Below, piece after piece: positions 26,261-34,854 of a stretch of 35,672 nucleotides of DNA. The notes under the pieces were generated by a model. It did not search any database, was not told the DNA's origin, and saw only the letters and a list, made by a program, of their open reading frames with translations. The translations under genes were made by a program, and so were the position numbers. Each line of letters opens with the position of its first letter. Position 1 is the first letter of the stretch. The DNA comes from JAVBQL01 sp031549085 (lineage in GTDB: Bacteria > Spirochaetota > GWE2-31-10 > MWDO01): assembly GCA_031549085.1 (NCBI GenBank), contig JAVBQL010000031.1:1-35672 (forward strand), read 5' to 3'.

Positions 26261-27460
26261 TTACTCTTCCAATAAAAAATCTATAATATTTATATTTTTT
26301 ATTCCATTAAAATCTTTTATAAATGTTCTATCCATTGTAAGTACTACTTTCTCATAGTTATCATCAATGCTTTCAAATGGAAGAAGCTCTCTCTTCTTTG
26401 TTTCATCGTTTTGGATTGTAGCAGATACTTGATAATATATTTTTTTATCCTTATTCTCCGCAATAAAATCAACCTCAAGTGTGCCAATCTTGCCAATAGA
26501 GACACTATACCCACGTCTAAGCAGTTCAAAATATACAATATTCTCAAGTGTAGAGCCATAGTCATCATTTCGAAGCCCTACTATCTGATTTTTTAACCCT
26601 GTATCAACCACATAAAATTTCTCTTGTGTCTTTAAATGCAGCTTCCCTTTTATATCATAGCGCTTAACTCGATATATGATAAAGGCATTCTCAAGCATCT
26701 TTAGATAGTTATCAATTGTTTCGCTGCTAACTTTGCGCCCACTACTTGTTAGATAGTCAGCAATCTTTTTTGTTGATATAAAATTACCAATATTGCTTAC
26801 AATAAATCGAATGAGAGACTCCAAGAGTGATATGTCCCGTATCTCATTACGCAAAGCAACATCTTTTATGAGTATGGTGTTGAATACTCCATCTAAAAAT
26901 TGTGATATTGTCTCTGGGTGATTTTTCATTTCACTAATAAATGGCAAACCGCCATACTCTATATATTCATTAAAATAGTGGTTAATATCTCCCCCTTTTG
27001 AATAGTCATTAAAATAAAGATACTCTTTAAATGATAGAGGCAGCATCTTAATTTCAACATATCTTCCAGATAAAAGTGTTGATAATTCAGAAGACAGCAA
27101 ATATCCATTTAAACCTGTAATGTAGATATCAATATTAAAATCTACAATAAATGAATTAATAGCCCTTTCAAAAGATTCTACCAGTTGGACTTCATCTAAT
27201 AATAGATATGTTTTATTGGGTAAGACTCTCTCTTTTACATATGAGTAGAGCTCTTTGTATGTTTTGATATCATCAAATTCTAATGATTCAAAGTTTATCT
27301 CAATAATTTGCTCTTTTTGAATACTATTTTCTAACAGATGATTACGAAACAGTTTTAATAGTGTAGACTTTCCCACCCTTCTGATTCCAGTAACTATTTT
27401 AATTATTGGTTTATCTTTGAGTTTTAATAATTGATTTAAGTATGAATCTCTATTTTTCAT
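26261..27460 (-). CDS. AAA-type ATPase with DUF4143-type C-terminus
   Basis: This 399-aa protein is convergent with the nuclease/STAND gene. Walker A is KIVTGIRRVGKSTLL and Walker B is TYLLLDEVQLV. Then TGLNGYLLSSELSTLLSGRY follows, where relatives commonly read GSNAYLLS; the Ser-to-Leu change is unusual. A winged-helix segment (STKKIADYLTSSGRKVSSET) and the nuclease-like region (GKIGTLEVDFIAENKDKKIY) complete it. The promoter is immediately upstream with only 7 nt between -10 and ATG, so the mRNA is probably leaderless. It is only distantly related in sequence to the plus-strand ATPase at 11779, and its C-terminal DNA has a relic copy at 22093. Confidence 0.87.
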   Translation of the reverse strand: MKNRDSYLNQLLKLKDKPIIKIVTGIRRVGKSTLLKLFRNHLLENSIQKEQIIEINFESLEFDDIKTYKELYSYVKERVLPNKTYLLLDEVQLVESFERAINSFIVDFNIDIYITGLNGYLLSSELSTLLSGRYVEIKMLPLSFKEYLYFNDYSKGGDINHYFNEYIEYGGLPFISEMKNHPETISQFLDGVFNTILIKDVALRNEIRDISLLESLIRFIVSNIGNFISTKKIADYLTSSGRKVSSETIDNYLKMLENAFIIYRVKRYDIKGKLHLKTQEKFYVVDTGLKNQIVGLRNDDYGSTLENIVYFELLRRGYSVSIGKIGTLEVDFIAENKDKKIYYQVSATIQNDETKKRELLPFESIDDNYEKVVLTMDRTFIKDFNGIKNINIIDFLLEE

Positions 27461-27467
27461 AGATTAG

Positions 27468-27514
27468 ATTATACCTTAAAAAAAGTTATAAATCAATAAT
27501 TTTTTAAGGTATAA
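27468..27514 (-). promoter_or_regulatory. Leaderless promoter with 15-bp inverted repeat
   Basis: On the minus strand, TTGATT (27491-27496) and TATAAT (27468-27473) are spaced 17 bp. The ATG follows 7 nt later. A perfect inverted repeat, TTATACCTTAAAAAA (27469-27483) and TTTTTTAAGGTATAA (27500-27514), overlaps the -10 and brackets the -35, a strong operator candidate. Confidence 0.65.
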
Positions 27515-27660
27515 ATGAAAAAATCTCAAACATACTCAAGAATCAAATAAGATTATTTTATTTATAAACTTTTGAAGTCTTTTTGCTAATAAAACAAATG
27601 CCAATTGGTTTAAGCCAGAATAATTATTAATATCTGACATTAAAAAATCAATAATAGTAT

Positions 27661-27745
27661 GCCTGAAATTAAAAGGGGAGGGGAGAAATTATATGCTTAT
27701 ATGATAATCTCCTAACTCTTAAAAATGATGATTGATTATATATAA
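27661..27745 (+). pseudogene. 3'-end relic of a second DUF4143 gene
   Basis: The sequence matches the last about 90 bp of the plus-strand DUF4143 gene (12910-13002). Shared pieces are CCTGAAATTAA, then ATATGCTTATATGATAAT against ATATGTTTATATGATAAT, and GATTGATTATATATAA against AATTGATTATATATAA. Internal deletions break the frame. Bases 27515-27660 hold nothing else recognisable. Confidence 0.7.
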
Positions 27746-27769
27746 AATACAAAAAAGAGTTAGGAGATT
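27706..27769 (+). promoter_or_regulatory. 15-bp inverted repeat masking a ribosome site
   Basis: AATCTCCTAACTCTT (27706-27720) and AAGAGTTAGGAGATT (27755-27769) are perfectly complementary with a 34-nt spacer. The second arm contains TAGGAG, the ribosome site of the small ORF that begins at 27772. An RNA hairpin would hide it. Confidence 0.5.
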
Positions 27770-27771
27770 CT

Positions 27772-27840
27772 ATGGAGATTAAAGCGATCTATTTTGGTGT
27801 TCTAATTCTTATTTTAGAATATTGTTTTGCCTATTACTAA
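27772..27840 (+). CDS. Possible 22-aa hydrophobic peptide
   Basis: ATG follows TAGGAGATTCT at good spacing and encodes a single-helix peptide with IYFGVLILILEYCFAYY. The size, the one membrane helix and the hidden ribosome site resemble type I toxin peptides. With no homologue known to me, chance is quite possible in AT-rich DNA. Confidence 0.3.
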   Translation: MEIKAIYFGVLILILEYCFAYY

Positions 27841-27848
27841 AATGGAGT

Positions 27849-30800
27849 CTATATTTTTTTCTGATATTTTGGTCGTATCCACTTCACAAGTCCTTTTGAC
27901 TCCTCATCACCCCTCTCCCTATTTAGCTCAAAGAGTCTCTCTATAACCTCTCTACTTGATAGGTCAGTTGGCCACCTATATAGAGCCACTACTTCAATAT
28001 CCAAATCATTATGCAGTTTTTTCAGTTTGTCCAAACCCGATCTTTTTACTATCTCAATATCAACTTCAGATAGTTCTGCCTCGTTAATATCCATCTTATC
28101 AATAAGATTATATATTTTTGATAATGTTAAATTTGGAGAGTCCTTTTGAATCTGATTTCTATAAAGATATATGTTTTGAGTTATTTTACGTATTTTACTC
28201 TTCTCTTTCTCACTTGCATCAGGAAAAGGAAAAGTATTAAAAACATTTGCTTGATATCTAGACGAATTTCCTAATTTACCACCCATTTTTAATATCCACT
28301 CTCTATGTATATTGCTTAAAAGTATACCTAAAACATAAAAATCGTCACTTGCAACAACAGCAACCCCACCATCCAAAATAGTGTTTGAGTCCAAAAGAGT
28401 AAAAAAGTGTCTAACTGAGGTTCTTGGAGTGGCAATATAATATTTAAACTCAGAGATAGATTTACGGTATTCAGCGGCAGTTCTTGCAAATAGCCACCAA
28501 TTTTTCTTTGTTCTCCTATTTCTATTTTTGTCTCTTTCAGGTTTTACCTCTTTTAAGAGCCATTGATATACTTCTGGGTATTTTTGTTTAACATCTAATT
28601 CCGACAAACCATATAGATCAATTATCATTAAATTTCGTGATTTTGTTGCTATATCCATTCCACTAAGATATGGATGAATATATTTTTCTAAGCCCTTAAT
28701 GCGTCCTAATCCTAACTCTGCAGCCTTCTCTTTGGTGATAATAAAACCATCGCCTGCGACAGATACACCACTATGGTATAGACCACTGTTTGATTTTAGA
28801 GGCTTAATTTTATCAACATTAACTCCAACACTAAGATCTGATTGTATTTTGCCAAAATCATTTTCAGATAAAATAGTATAGTAACCTCTATCCTCCATCT
28901 TTTCTGATACTACATTATATACAACACCATCTCTATTGCCCTTCACACCAACAGTCATAGCAATTCTAACTTGTGCTCCTCCTGATATCCATGGGTGGTT
29001 GGGAATAGCCATTATAATTGATAAGGGTGTCCTATTTTCTAAAAAAGAGGCCACAACCTTGCGATTTGATTTTGCACTTATTGCACTCGTTGTGATAAGC
29101 CCAAAACCCTCTACTTTTTCCTCAACAACAAGCTTTGCAGAGAGATGCCACCAGTACATTACATAATCAATATTATTAGGTAGCTCTTTGTATACTTTAT
29201 AGAGAGCTTCAATATAGCCATCTCCCAAGAAGCCACGCATACGATTATTTCCAATAAACGGTGGATTTCCAACGATAAACCTTGCCGCAGGCCATGGATC
29301 TGACTCTTTTGGGTTTATATACTCTCTTTTTATAGTACCATCTATATTTTTAATCTCCTTTATAGAGTCACACTTAAGGAGTGCATCACGATTTTCTACA
29401 AATCTCTCACTGCTCAAGACCATCTCAGGAGCGACATTGCCATGTATTTTATAGTGGTTTTGTAAGTATGTTATCCAAACAACAAGCTCGGATATTGTGG
29501 AGGCTCTCGAATTAATCTCGATTCCCTTAAATTGCAGTGGCGTTACAGAGTATTTTATTTGTCTGTCAGATAGTCCAAGTCTGCGCAAAGATTGTATAAC
29601 TTCACCCTCAAGCCCCTTTACCATCTCAAGTGAGACTGCGAGAAAATTGCCACTTCCAGAGGAGGGATCAAGAATAACCAACTCACTAAGCTCTTTATGA
29701 AAGTTTTCAATCTCTCTTATCGCAGATTGATGGTCTCCCTTCATTACATATGATAACGCTCTCTCTTTTGCAGAGTTCCACTCTTTGCGCAGTGGCTCTA
29801 TAATTGTTGGCACTACCAATTTTTGCACATAGTAGTGAGGTGTATAGTGAGCTCCAAGTTTTCGGCGCTCTTCCTTTGATAGAGCCTGCTCCAACATATT
29901 GCCAAATATAGCTGTATCAACACTACTCCAGTCAGCTAGTGCTGCTTCGCTCAATAATTTTAGCTGCTCTTTTGTTAGCATCAATGGTTCTGTGTTTGAA
30001 AACATGGAACTATAATTAAAGTGTTGCCACAATTTCTTTACATCAACAAAAAAATTATCAGGGGTTTCAATGTTCTCTGATACCATTTTTGTGAAAGAAC
30101 CATATGGGATTATTCCACAATCCTCAGCAAATAGTAGAAAAGAGCACCTTATTATAAAAAGAGATGCCTCATCGATACTGTTTGACCTCTCTAACGATGT
30201 TGCCAGTTTACTAAGTTTCAAAGCAATATCTGTTGTAACAGGCGCATTTTTTCTGCAGGGGTCAAGTGAGAGAGGATCTGTCCATATTGTCTTTAGCCGA
30301 TCACGTATATTTTCGTCTCTTAAATCTTCAAGGTAGATACGATTATCACGAGCCGTTGGGAATGGGGTATAGACACCTGTATTATGAAAATCGGAGTATA
30401 CCTCTATTGTATAACCAATATCAGAGACAATTATAAAGGGTGGGTGTTCGCTTGAAGAGAGGGTCTCTGCATAGCCTTCAGCCTGTTTTTTGGCTGATAA
30501 CATAGCACTATCCCAGCTATTAGTCCCTCTTACAGCAGTGCCTGTTCTATATAGAGGATCTTTTTCACTATTTGGCTTGGCGCCCTGCTTTGATTCCCAA
30601 ATAAAATAGCCTTTTTTATATAGGTCAATCCTGCCCGACATTTTATTGTTTTCAATTGTTGGCATTTCAAAAATGTATGTGTTGTCATTGTAGGCAGGTT
30701 TTGAGGGATCGGGTGGGTTTACATTAATTAAATTACACAAATCGATTATGTATGGGACAGAAGAGCCTAGCTCACTGCCGCCAGAAGATGTCCACTTTGC

Positions 30801-30917
30801 AATATGAGATTCAATCATAGGTAGGTTTAATACTCCAGATTCACTAAATAAATTATATTGGAAATTTATTACAAAATGGATTGTTAATATAAAAAATATA
30901 AATGTTTTATTTCTCAT
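27849..30917 (-). CDS. MmeI-like single-chain restriction-modification enzyme
   Basis: This is a DNA cleavage and adenine methylation enzyme of the MmeI (type IIL/IIG) group. The order is complete. The nuclease domain has SGRIDLYKKGYFIWESKQ (Asp98, Glu108, Lys110). A helical connector leads to GAHYTP (355-360). Methyltransferase motif I is LDPSSGSGNF (416-425) and motif IV is NPPF (551-554), followed by IDYVMYWWHLSAKLV. A target-recognition and C-terminal region runs to 1022. The family normally begins close to IESHIAKWTSSGGSE, so Met34 (30818) may be the true start. The upstream 33 residues look like a signal peptide, odd for a cytoplasmic enzyme, although AAAGG lies 11 nt before ATG 30917. 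A PglX-type methylase is the main alternative, but the nuclease motif argues against it. Confidence 0.87.
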   Translation of the reverse strand: MRNKTFIFFILTIHFVINFQYNLFSESGVLNLPMIESHIAKWTSSGGSELGSSVPYIIDLCNLINVNPPDPSKPAYNDNTYIFEMPTIENNKMSGRIDLYKKGYFIWESKQGAKPNSEKDPLYRTGTAVRGTNSWDSAMLSAKKQAEGYAETLSSSEHPPFIIVSDIGYTIEVYSDFHNTGVYTPFPTARDNRIYLEDLRDENIRDRLKTIWTDPLSLDPCRKNAPVTTDIALKLSKLATSLERSNSIDEASLFIIRCSFLLFAEDCGIIPYGSFTKMVSENIETPDNFFVDVKKLWQHFNYSSMFSNTEPLMLTKEQLKLLSEAALADWSSVDTAIFGNMLEQALSKEERRKLGAHYTPHYYVQKLVVPTIIEPLRKEWNSAKERALSYVMKGDHQSAIREIENFHKELSELVILDPSSGSGNFLAVSLEMVKGLEGEVIQSLRRLGLSDRQIKYSVTPLQFKGIEINSRASTISELVVWITYLQNHYKIHGNVAPEMVLSSERFVENRDALLKCDSIKEIKNIDGTIKREYINPKESDPWPAARFIVGNPPFIGNNRMRGFLGDGYIEALYKVYKELPNNIDYVMYWWHLSAKLVVEEKVEGFGLITTSAISAKSNRKVVASFLENRTPLSIIMAIPNHPWISGGAQVRIAMTVGVKGNRDGVVYNVVSEKMEDRGYYTILSENDFGKIQSDLSVGVNVDKIKPLKSNSGLYHSGVSVAGDGFIITKEKAAELGLGRIKGLEKYIHPYLSGMDIATKSRNLMIIDLYGLSELDVKQKYPEVYQWLLKEVKPERDKNRNRRTKKNWWLFARTAAEYRKSISEFKYYIATPRTSVRHFFTLLDSNTILDGGVAVVASDDFYVLGILLSNIHREWILKMGGKLGNSSRYQANVFNTFPFPDASEKEKSKIRKITQNIYLYRNQIQKDSPNLTLSKIYNLIDKMDINEAELSEVDIEIVKRSGLDKLKKLHNDLDIEVVALYRWPTDLSSREVIERLFELNRERGDEESKGLVKWIRPKYQKKI

Positions 30918-31050
30918 AAATTAGAGTACCTTTTAACAAAAAAAGTTCTATACGTTTATATTTTACTATACCATTTCATAATATATTTTAAAATATCTTT
31001 TTGATTTTAAGAAGACAAAAAAAAGAATTGAGAAAAAAAGAGACCATGAT

Positions 31051-31080
31051 AAAAAAGATATCAGAACTGCTATCTTTTTT
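31051..31080. terminator. Strong intrinsic terminator
   Basis: AAAAAAGATA and TATCTTTTTT form a perfect 10-bp stem around a 10-nt loop. The sequence is symmetrical in A and T tracts, so it can work in both directions. On the minus strand it lies between the promoter at 31298-31326 and the MmeI-like gene. Confidence 0.75.
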
Positions 31081-31291
31081 ATAGATGTTTAATAATTATT
31101 TTTAAAATATGTTTTAAAAATGAGAGAACAATTGGTTATATTCAAACTATTTTATCAAGAGCATAATGCTTAACTGTAATTATTATAGCTATATTTAATA
31201 AAATTAAATCATAGATAAAGAAATGTGTCGTTAGTTTGTTCTAAAAAATGATAATAATGGATAGTTTGGGATGGAAAAGCCAATCTTTTAT
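31051..31291 (-). ncRNA. Candidate non-coding RNA (about 240 nt)
   Basis: A near-consensus leftward promoter at 31298-31326 would start transcription near 31291, and the terminator at 31051-31080 would end it. Between them no reading frame of more than about 20 codons with a ribosome site is visible on the minus strand. The RNA could be a free small RNA or an attenuated leader of the MmeI-like gene, which begins 374 nt downstream. No known RNA family is recognised. Confidence 0.4.
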
Positions 31292-31297
31292 GAAAAG

Positions 31298-31326
31298 AGT
31301 ATATCACATGTTGTGATGTTTGTCAA
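31298..31326 (-). promoter_or_regulatory. Near-consensus promoter with palindromic operator
   Basis: On the minus strand, TTGACA (31321-31326) and TATACT (31298-31303) are separated by exactly 17 bp. The spacer contains the palindrome ATCACATGTTGTGAT (31303-31317), touching the -10. This is the best promoter in the window and looks repressor-controlled. The other intergenic parts (30918-31050 and 31327-31590) show nothing identifiable. Confidence 0.75.
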
Positions 31327-31590
31327 GTGCAACTGCTATAAAACATAAAAAAATGCTGAAATCTACCCCTTAATGGTTAATAAATTGTAATTATAGAGTG
31401 ACATCAACTAATATATAGAGTAAGAAAATAGAATATAAAAATTGATGTTTTGTTTAATTGTTAGAAATAGTAAACAAAATCAATCATTTATTTAGAAAAA
31501 ATTCTCTTTTTTAATTTTACATAGTGTTACATTTTCAAGTTTTTATTATATGAGTGTTGCTTTTTCGTGGCTTTGTCTATATTATTTATT

Positions 31591-33150
31591 TTACTTCCTT
31601 ATATCAAAAATTGTTCTGTGTCCTCTCACCTTTTGATCAATAATACAAGAGAAAAACTCCTTTTGAACCTTGTTATTTTTTCTTGTATTATGTTCTATTG
31701 CATCCAATAATTTTTCAACTCTACTCTCAAATTCTCTCTCAAGCTTTTCTTTATGGTCAGATTTATTTGATAGATTGAGCATTTTAAAATCTCTACATAT
31801 TTCTGTCTTTAAATTATATGTTTTTATATGCCATTTTTCATGGTTTATTATTATATAGATAGTATAGTGAAAGAGTACTCCAACTTTTTTTAAAACCTCC
31901 TCTCTTAACCGATATTTAAATTCCTCATTTATAGTTTGGTCATGATCTATTATAAACTCAAGAGCAATCGCATCTCTTAATATTCTAACAACCATAGTAG
32001 GATCTTCAGACTTACCATTTTCTATATTTAGAATTTCGTTTTTAATTATATTTGTAAAAATGTTTTTAAGTTTAGGTGTACATTTATTATCAATCCTATC
32101 ACTATTAAAACTATTATTGCAATGACTCTTAATACCTTTTTCTAATAATTCATATAGTCCAACCATAATTTTTTCAGCTGTATCATTTACATATTTTAAG
32201 AGCTCCTCATACTTTAGATTTTTAGTGGTTATATATCTCTTTAATGATCTAAAAGCCCACCCAAGTGACCAAAAATATCTATTTTTTTCAAGAAGGAAGT
32301 GACTATTCATTCTTGACATATGGGCATCAACAGAAGCATACTCTATTCTTAAATCTTTGATTTTTTCATCTATTTGCTTAGCAACCATGTTTGGAACCAT
32401 CTCATCAATCTCCTCTCTTATCTTATTTTTCAATACAAATTGTGGAACAAGTATTGAGGTTGCAACTACTAATGTTAGGGCAGCGATCACTATTGATAGT
32501 ACCCCATTATCATTCTCCTTTGGAGTGGGAGGTAGACCACTACCATTTGCTTGAAGAATATTTATGTTTATTGATAGTGCAGAGAGCAGAATAAAAAAAA
32601 GTAGAACTAAAATCATTGTGTGAAGTGATGGGGCTATAATATCTTGTTTATAATCTTTGTTCCACTCCGCTGTTGTAACTATAAAGAAGAGTGCAAACCC
32701 TTCAATAAGTATAAATATTTTTGATGAAAGAGGAGGGAGAGCCCCTTTCATTTTATTATATCCCTCAGGTATTGTTGGTACATGAAATATATTAAAGATA
32801 AGATCCAAAAAAATAGGAGCTAATAAAAAAATAGCAACAGAGAAAAATAGAATTTTAGATAGAAGGCAAAAGAAGTCAACAACATTTTTTGAAAATTGAT
32901 CTTGTTTTTGTTTTATTTTTATGAACCAATAAATAAAAAAGAGAAACATTATTAATAGTACAATTTGAATTACTAAATAATATTTAGAATGATTAATTAA
33001 CTCTGGATAAAAATTGAGGGCGGTTAAAACATAAAAACCAATAAAAAAGACAAATGTGAACAAAATATAGATAAGCCATAAATATTTGAGAACTTTCTTT
33101 TTTAACAAAGTGATATAGCTAGTATAGCTAACTTCTATTTCTTCATTCAT
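31591..33150 (-). CDS. Six-helix membrane protein with helical cytoplasmic domain
   Basis: This 519-aa protein belongs to no family I recognise. Membrane segments lie at about 22-45, 57-77, 93-116, 142-161, 175-195 and 219-243. Residues 245-519 are soluble and helical, beginning with a coiled-coil-like KNKIREEIDEMVPNMVAKQI and ending in a basic tail (KVRGHRTIFDIRK). It has a clear ribosome site, TTAGGAGTAAGTT. It is a single gene between the MmeI-like/ncRNA unit and the KDO genes. A membrane effector or sensor fused to a regulatory domain is possible in this setting, but nothing proves it. Confidence 0.7.
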   Translation of the reverse strand: MNEEIEVSYTSYITLLKKKVLKYLWLIYILFTFVFFIGFYVLTALNFYPELINHSKYYLVIQIVLLIMFLFFIYWFIKIKQKQDQFSKNVVDFFCLLSKILFFSVAIFLLAPIFLDLIFNIFHVPTIPEGYNKMKGALPPLSSKIFILIEGFALFFIVTTAEWNKDYKQDIIAPSLHTMILVLLFFILLSALSININILQANGSGLPPTPKENDNGVLSIVIAALTLVVATSILVPQFVLKNKIREEIDEMVPNMVAKQIDEKIKDLRIEYASVDAHMSRMNSHFLLEKNRYFWSLGWAFRSLKRYITTKNLKYEELLKYVNDTAEKIMVGLYELLEKGIKSHCNNSFNSDRIDNKCTPKLKNIFTNIIKNEILNIENGKSEDPTMVVRILRDAIALEFIIDHDQTINEEFKYRLREEVLKKVGVLFHYTIYIIINHEKWHIKTYNLKTEICRDFKMLNLSNKSDHKEKLEREFESRVEKLLDAIEHNTRKNNKVQKEFFSCIIDQKVRGHRTIFDIRK

Positions 33151-33452
33151 AACTTACTCCTAAGGAATATTATTTTAAACAAGTTATATTTTATCATATA
33201 TTTCAATGTTTTTATATAAAAATCATAAATGTTTATAATAATAATTATTATTATAATAAATATTAAAATTATTATATTTTAATCATGTAAAAAACAAATT
33301 ATTGTATTTATAATATAATTCCTAAATATAGTAGTTTATTATTTATTTTTTTAAGACCTCTAAATGCATTTTTTCCTAGCCAGGAATTATATTATATGGT
33401 ATTAAAAACATTAGTTTTATTTATAGTAGTAATAGAATAGTTGGGTAAAAAA

Positions 33453-34034
33453 ATGAAAATATCTTTTTCATCTCAAATAGAGGCTTTGCAATTTGCTCTT
33501 TCAAATATTCAATTTGATGAGTTGGAACTCTTAAAAAATGAGTGTGTGGATAAATTGAAGCATGGGAACAAGATAGTATTCTCTGGATTGGGTAAAAATG
33601 CACCAATATGCCAAAAGGTTGTTGGCACTATCAATTCTTTCTCAATAGAGGCTCTTTTTATCCATTCAAGTGATGCTGCCCATGGCAGCTGCGGAGCGAT
33701 AGGTAGCAATGATATTGTTATATTACTCTCAAAAAGTGGGAAGACAAAGGAGATAGAGCAGATAATTGATTTTTGTAGCACCAAAAACATATCTATCTGG
33801 CTAATCACTTTTAATGAAGAGCTCTTAAAAAAGAGTGATAAAAATATAAAATATATTACTCTTCCAAATGTAGATGAGGGTGATGGTTTTAATTTAGCCC
33901 CAATAAATACGACTATTGTCAGTCTTTGCACATTACAAGCTCTTGCTGTGGGGATAATAGAATTAATGGGAAAAAATAGTGATGATTATATATTGAATCA
34001 TCCGAAAAACAAAAATAACTATTTAAAAAAATAG
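33453..34034 (+). CDS. SIS-domain arabinose-5-phosphate isomerase-like
   Basis: The likely reaction is interconversion of ribulose 5-phosphate and arabinose 5-phosphate, the first step of KDO synthesis, in the cytoplasm. The 193-aa protein is one SIS domain: FSGLGKNAPICQKVVGTINS, then FIHSSDAAHGSCGAIGSNDI and LLSKSGKTKEIEQII, matching KdsD/KpsF sugar-phosphate sites, including the HG of the AHGSCG loop. The paired CBS domains of E. coli KdsD are absent, as in known short forms. TTG at 33441 opens the frame, but ATG 33453 is the better start; no strong ribosome site is seen. KdsA follows 22 nt later, which supports the assignment. The 302 bases before it hold no gene, only AT-rich DNA. Confidence 0.8.
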   Translation: MKISFSSQIEALQFALSNIQFDELELLKNECVDKLKHGNKIVFSGLGKNAPICQKVVGTINSFSIEALFIHSSDAAHGSCGAIGSNDIVILLSKSGKTKEIEQIIDFCSTKNISIWLITFNEELLKKSDKNIKYITLPNVDEGDGFNLAPINTTIVSLCTLQALAVGIIELMGKNSDDYILNHPKNKNNYLKK

Positions 34035-34056
34035 CAGTAAGTTTTAGAGGGATAAT

Positions 34057-34854
34057 ATGCAGAAGAGACCAATTTTTATTGGTGGTCCATGTGCTATGGA
34101 GAGTTATGAGCTGTCTTTAGATATTGCTAAAACGCTAAAAAATATATCAGAAAAACTGGGCTTTGATTACTATCTTAAATCGTCATTTGATAAAGCTAAT
34201 CGAAGCTCGTGGGACTCCTTTAGAGGCCCGGGACTGTATAGGGCTTGCGAATGGTTTCGTCTCCTAAAAGAGGAGATTCATGATATTAAAATAGTTACTG
34301 ATGTTCATGAGTCCAACCAGCCAGAAAAGTTAATCGATTTTGTAGACGTGATTCAAATTCCAGCCTTTTTATGTCGTCAAACAGATCTAATAAGGACTGC
34401 GGCAGAGACGGGCAAGACCATAAATATAAAGAAAGGGCAATTTCTCTCTCCATACGAGATGCAAAGTGTTTTGGATAAATGTAGACATTTTAATGCTACA
34501 GATATCTGGTTTACAGAACGAGGAACATTTTTTGGATATAATAACCTTGTTGTTGATATGAAATCTCTTAAGATAATGAGAGACATGGGTGTAACAGTCA
34601 TATTTGATGCAACACACTCAATACAGAAGCCTAGCAAAGATATTATTGATAAGACATCTGGAGATGGAGATGTTGAGTTCTCAGAGTCATTGATGAGAGC
34701 TGCTGCAGCAGTAAAAATTGATGGCTACTTTGCTGAAGTACACCCAAGTCCAGCAACCGCTCTCTCAGATAAGAGTAGACTATTAAAATTAGATGATATA
34801 GAGGGGATACTAGAGAGAGTTCTTCCTATCCACAAATTAGTTCACTCCTATTAA
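34057..34854 (+). CDS. kdsA: 3-deoxy-D-manno-octulosonate 8-phosphate synthase
   Basis: KdsA condenses phosphoenolpyruvate with arabinose 5-phosphate to KDO 8-phosphate for LPS core. At 265 aa it is a normal length. Family blocks are intact: GGPCAMES (residues 9-16), LKSSFDKANRSS, FRGPGLYRACEW, VIQIPAFLCRQTDLIRTA, IKKGQFLSP, ERGTFFGYNNLVVDM, FDATHSIQKP and YFAEVHPSPATALSD. Cys12 in GGPCAMES, with the His, Glu and Asp of the later blocks, marks the metal-dependent class (E. coli-type enzymes have Asn there). GAGGGATAAT precedes the ATG. It forms a two-gene operon with the SIS isomerase. KdsB and KdsC are not in the window, so the chromosome must supply them. Confidence 0.95.
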   Translation: MQKRPIFIGGPCAMESYELSLDIAKTLKNISEKLGFDYYLKSSFDKANRSSWDSFRGPGLYRACEWFRLLKEEIHDIKIVTDVHESNQPEKLIDFVDVIQIPAFLCRQTDLIRTAAETGKTINIKKGQFLSPYEMQSVLDKCRHFNATDIWFTERGTFFGYNNLVVDMKSLKIMRDMGVTVIFDATHSIQKPSKDIIDKTSGDGDVEFSESLMRAAAAVKIDGYFAEVHPSPATALSDKSRLLKLDDIEGILERVLPIHKLVHSY

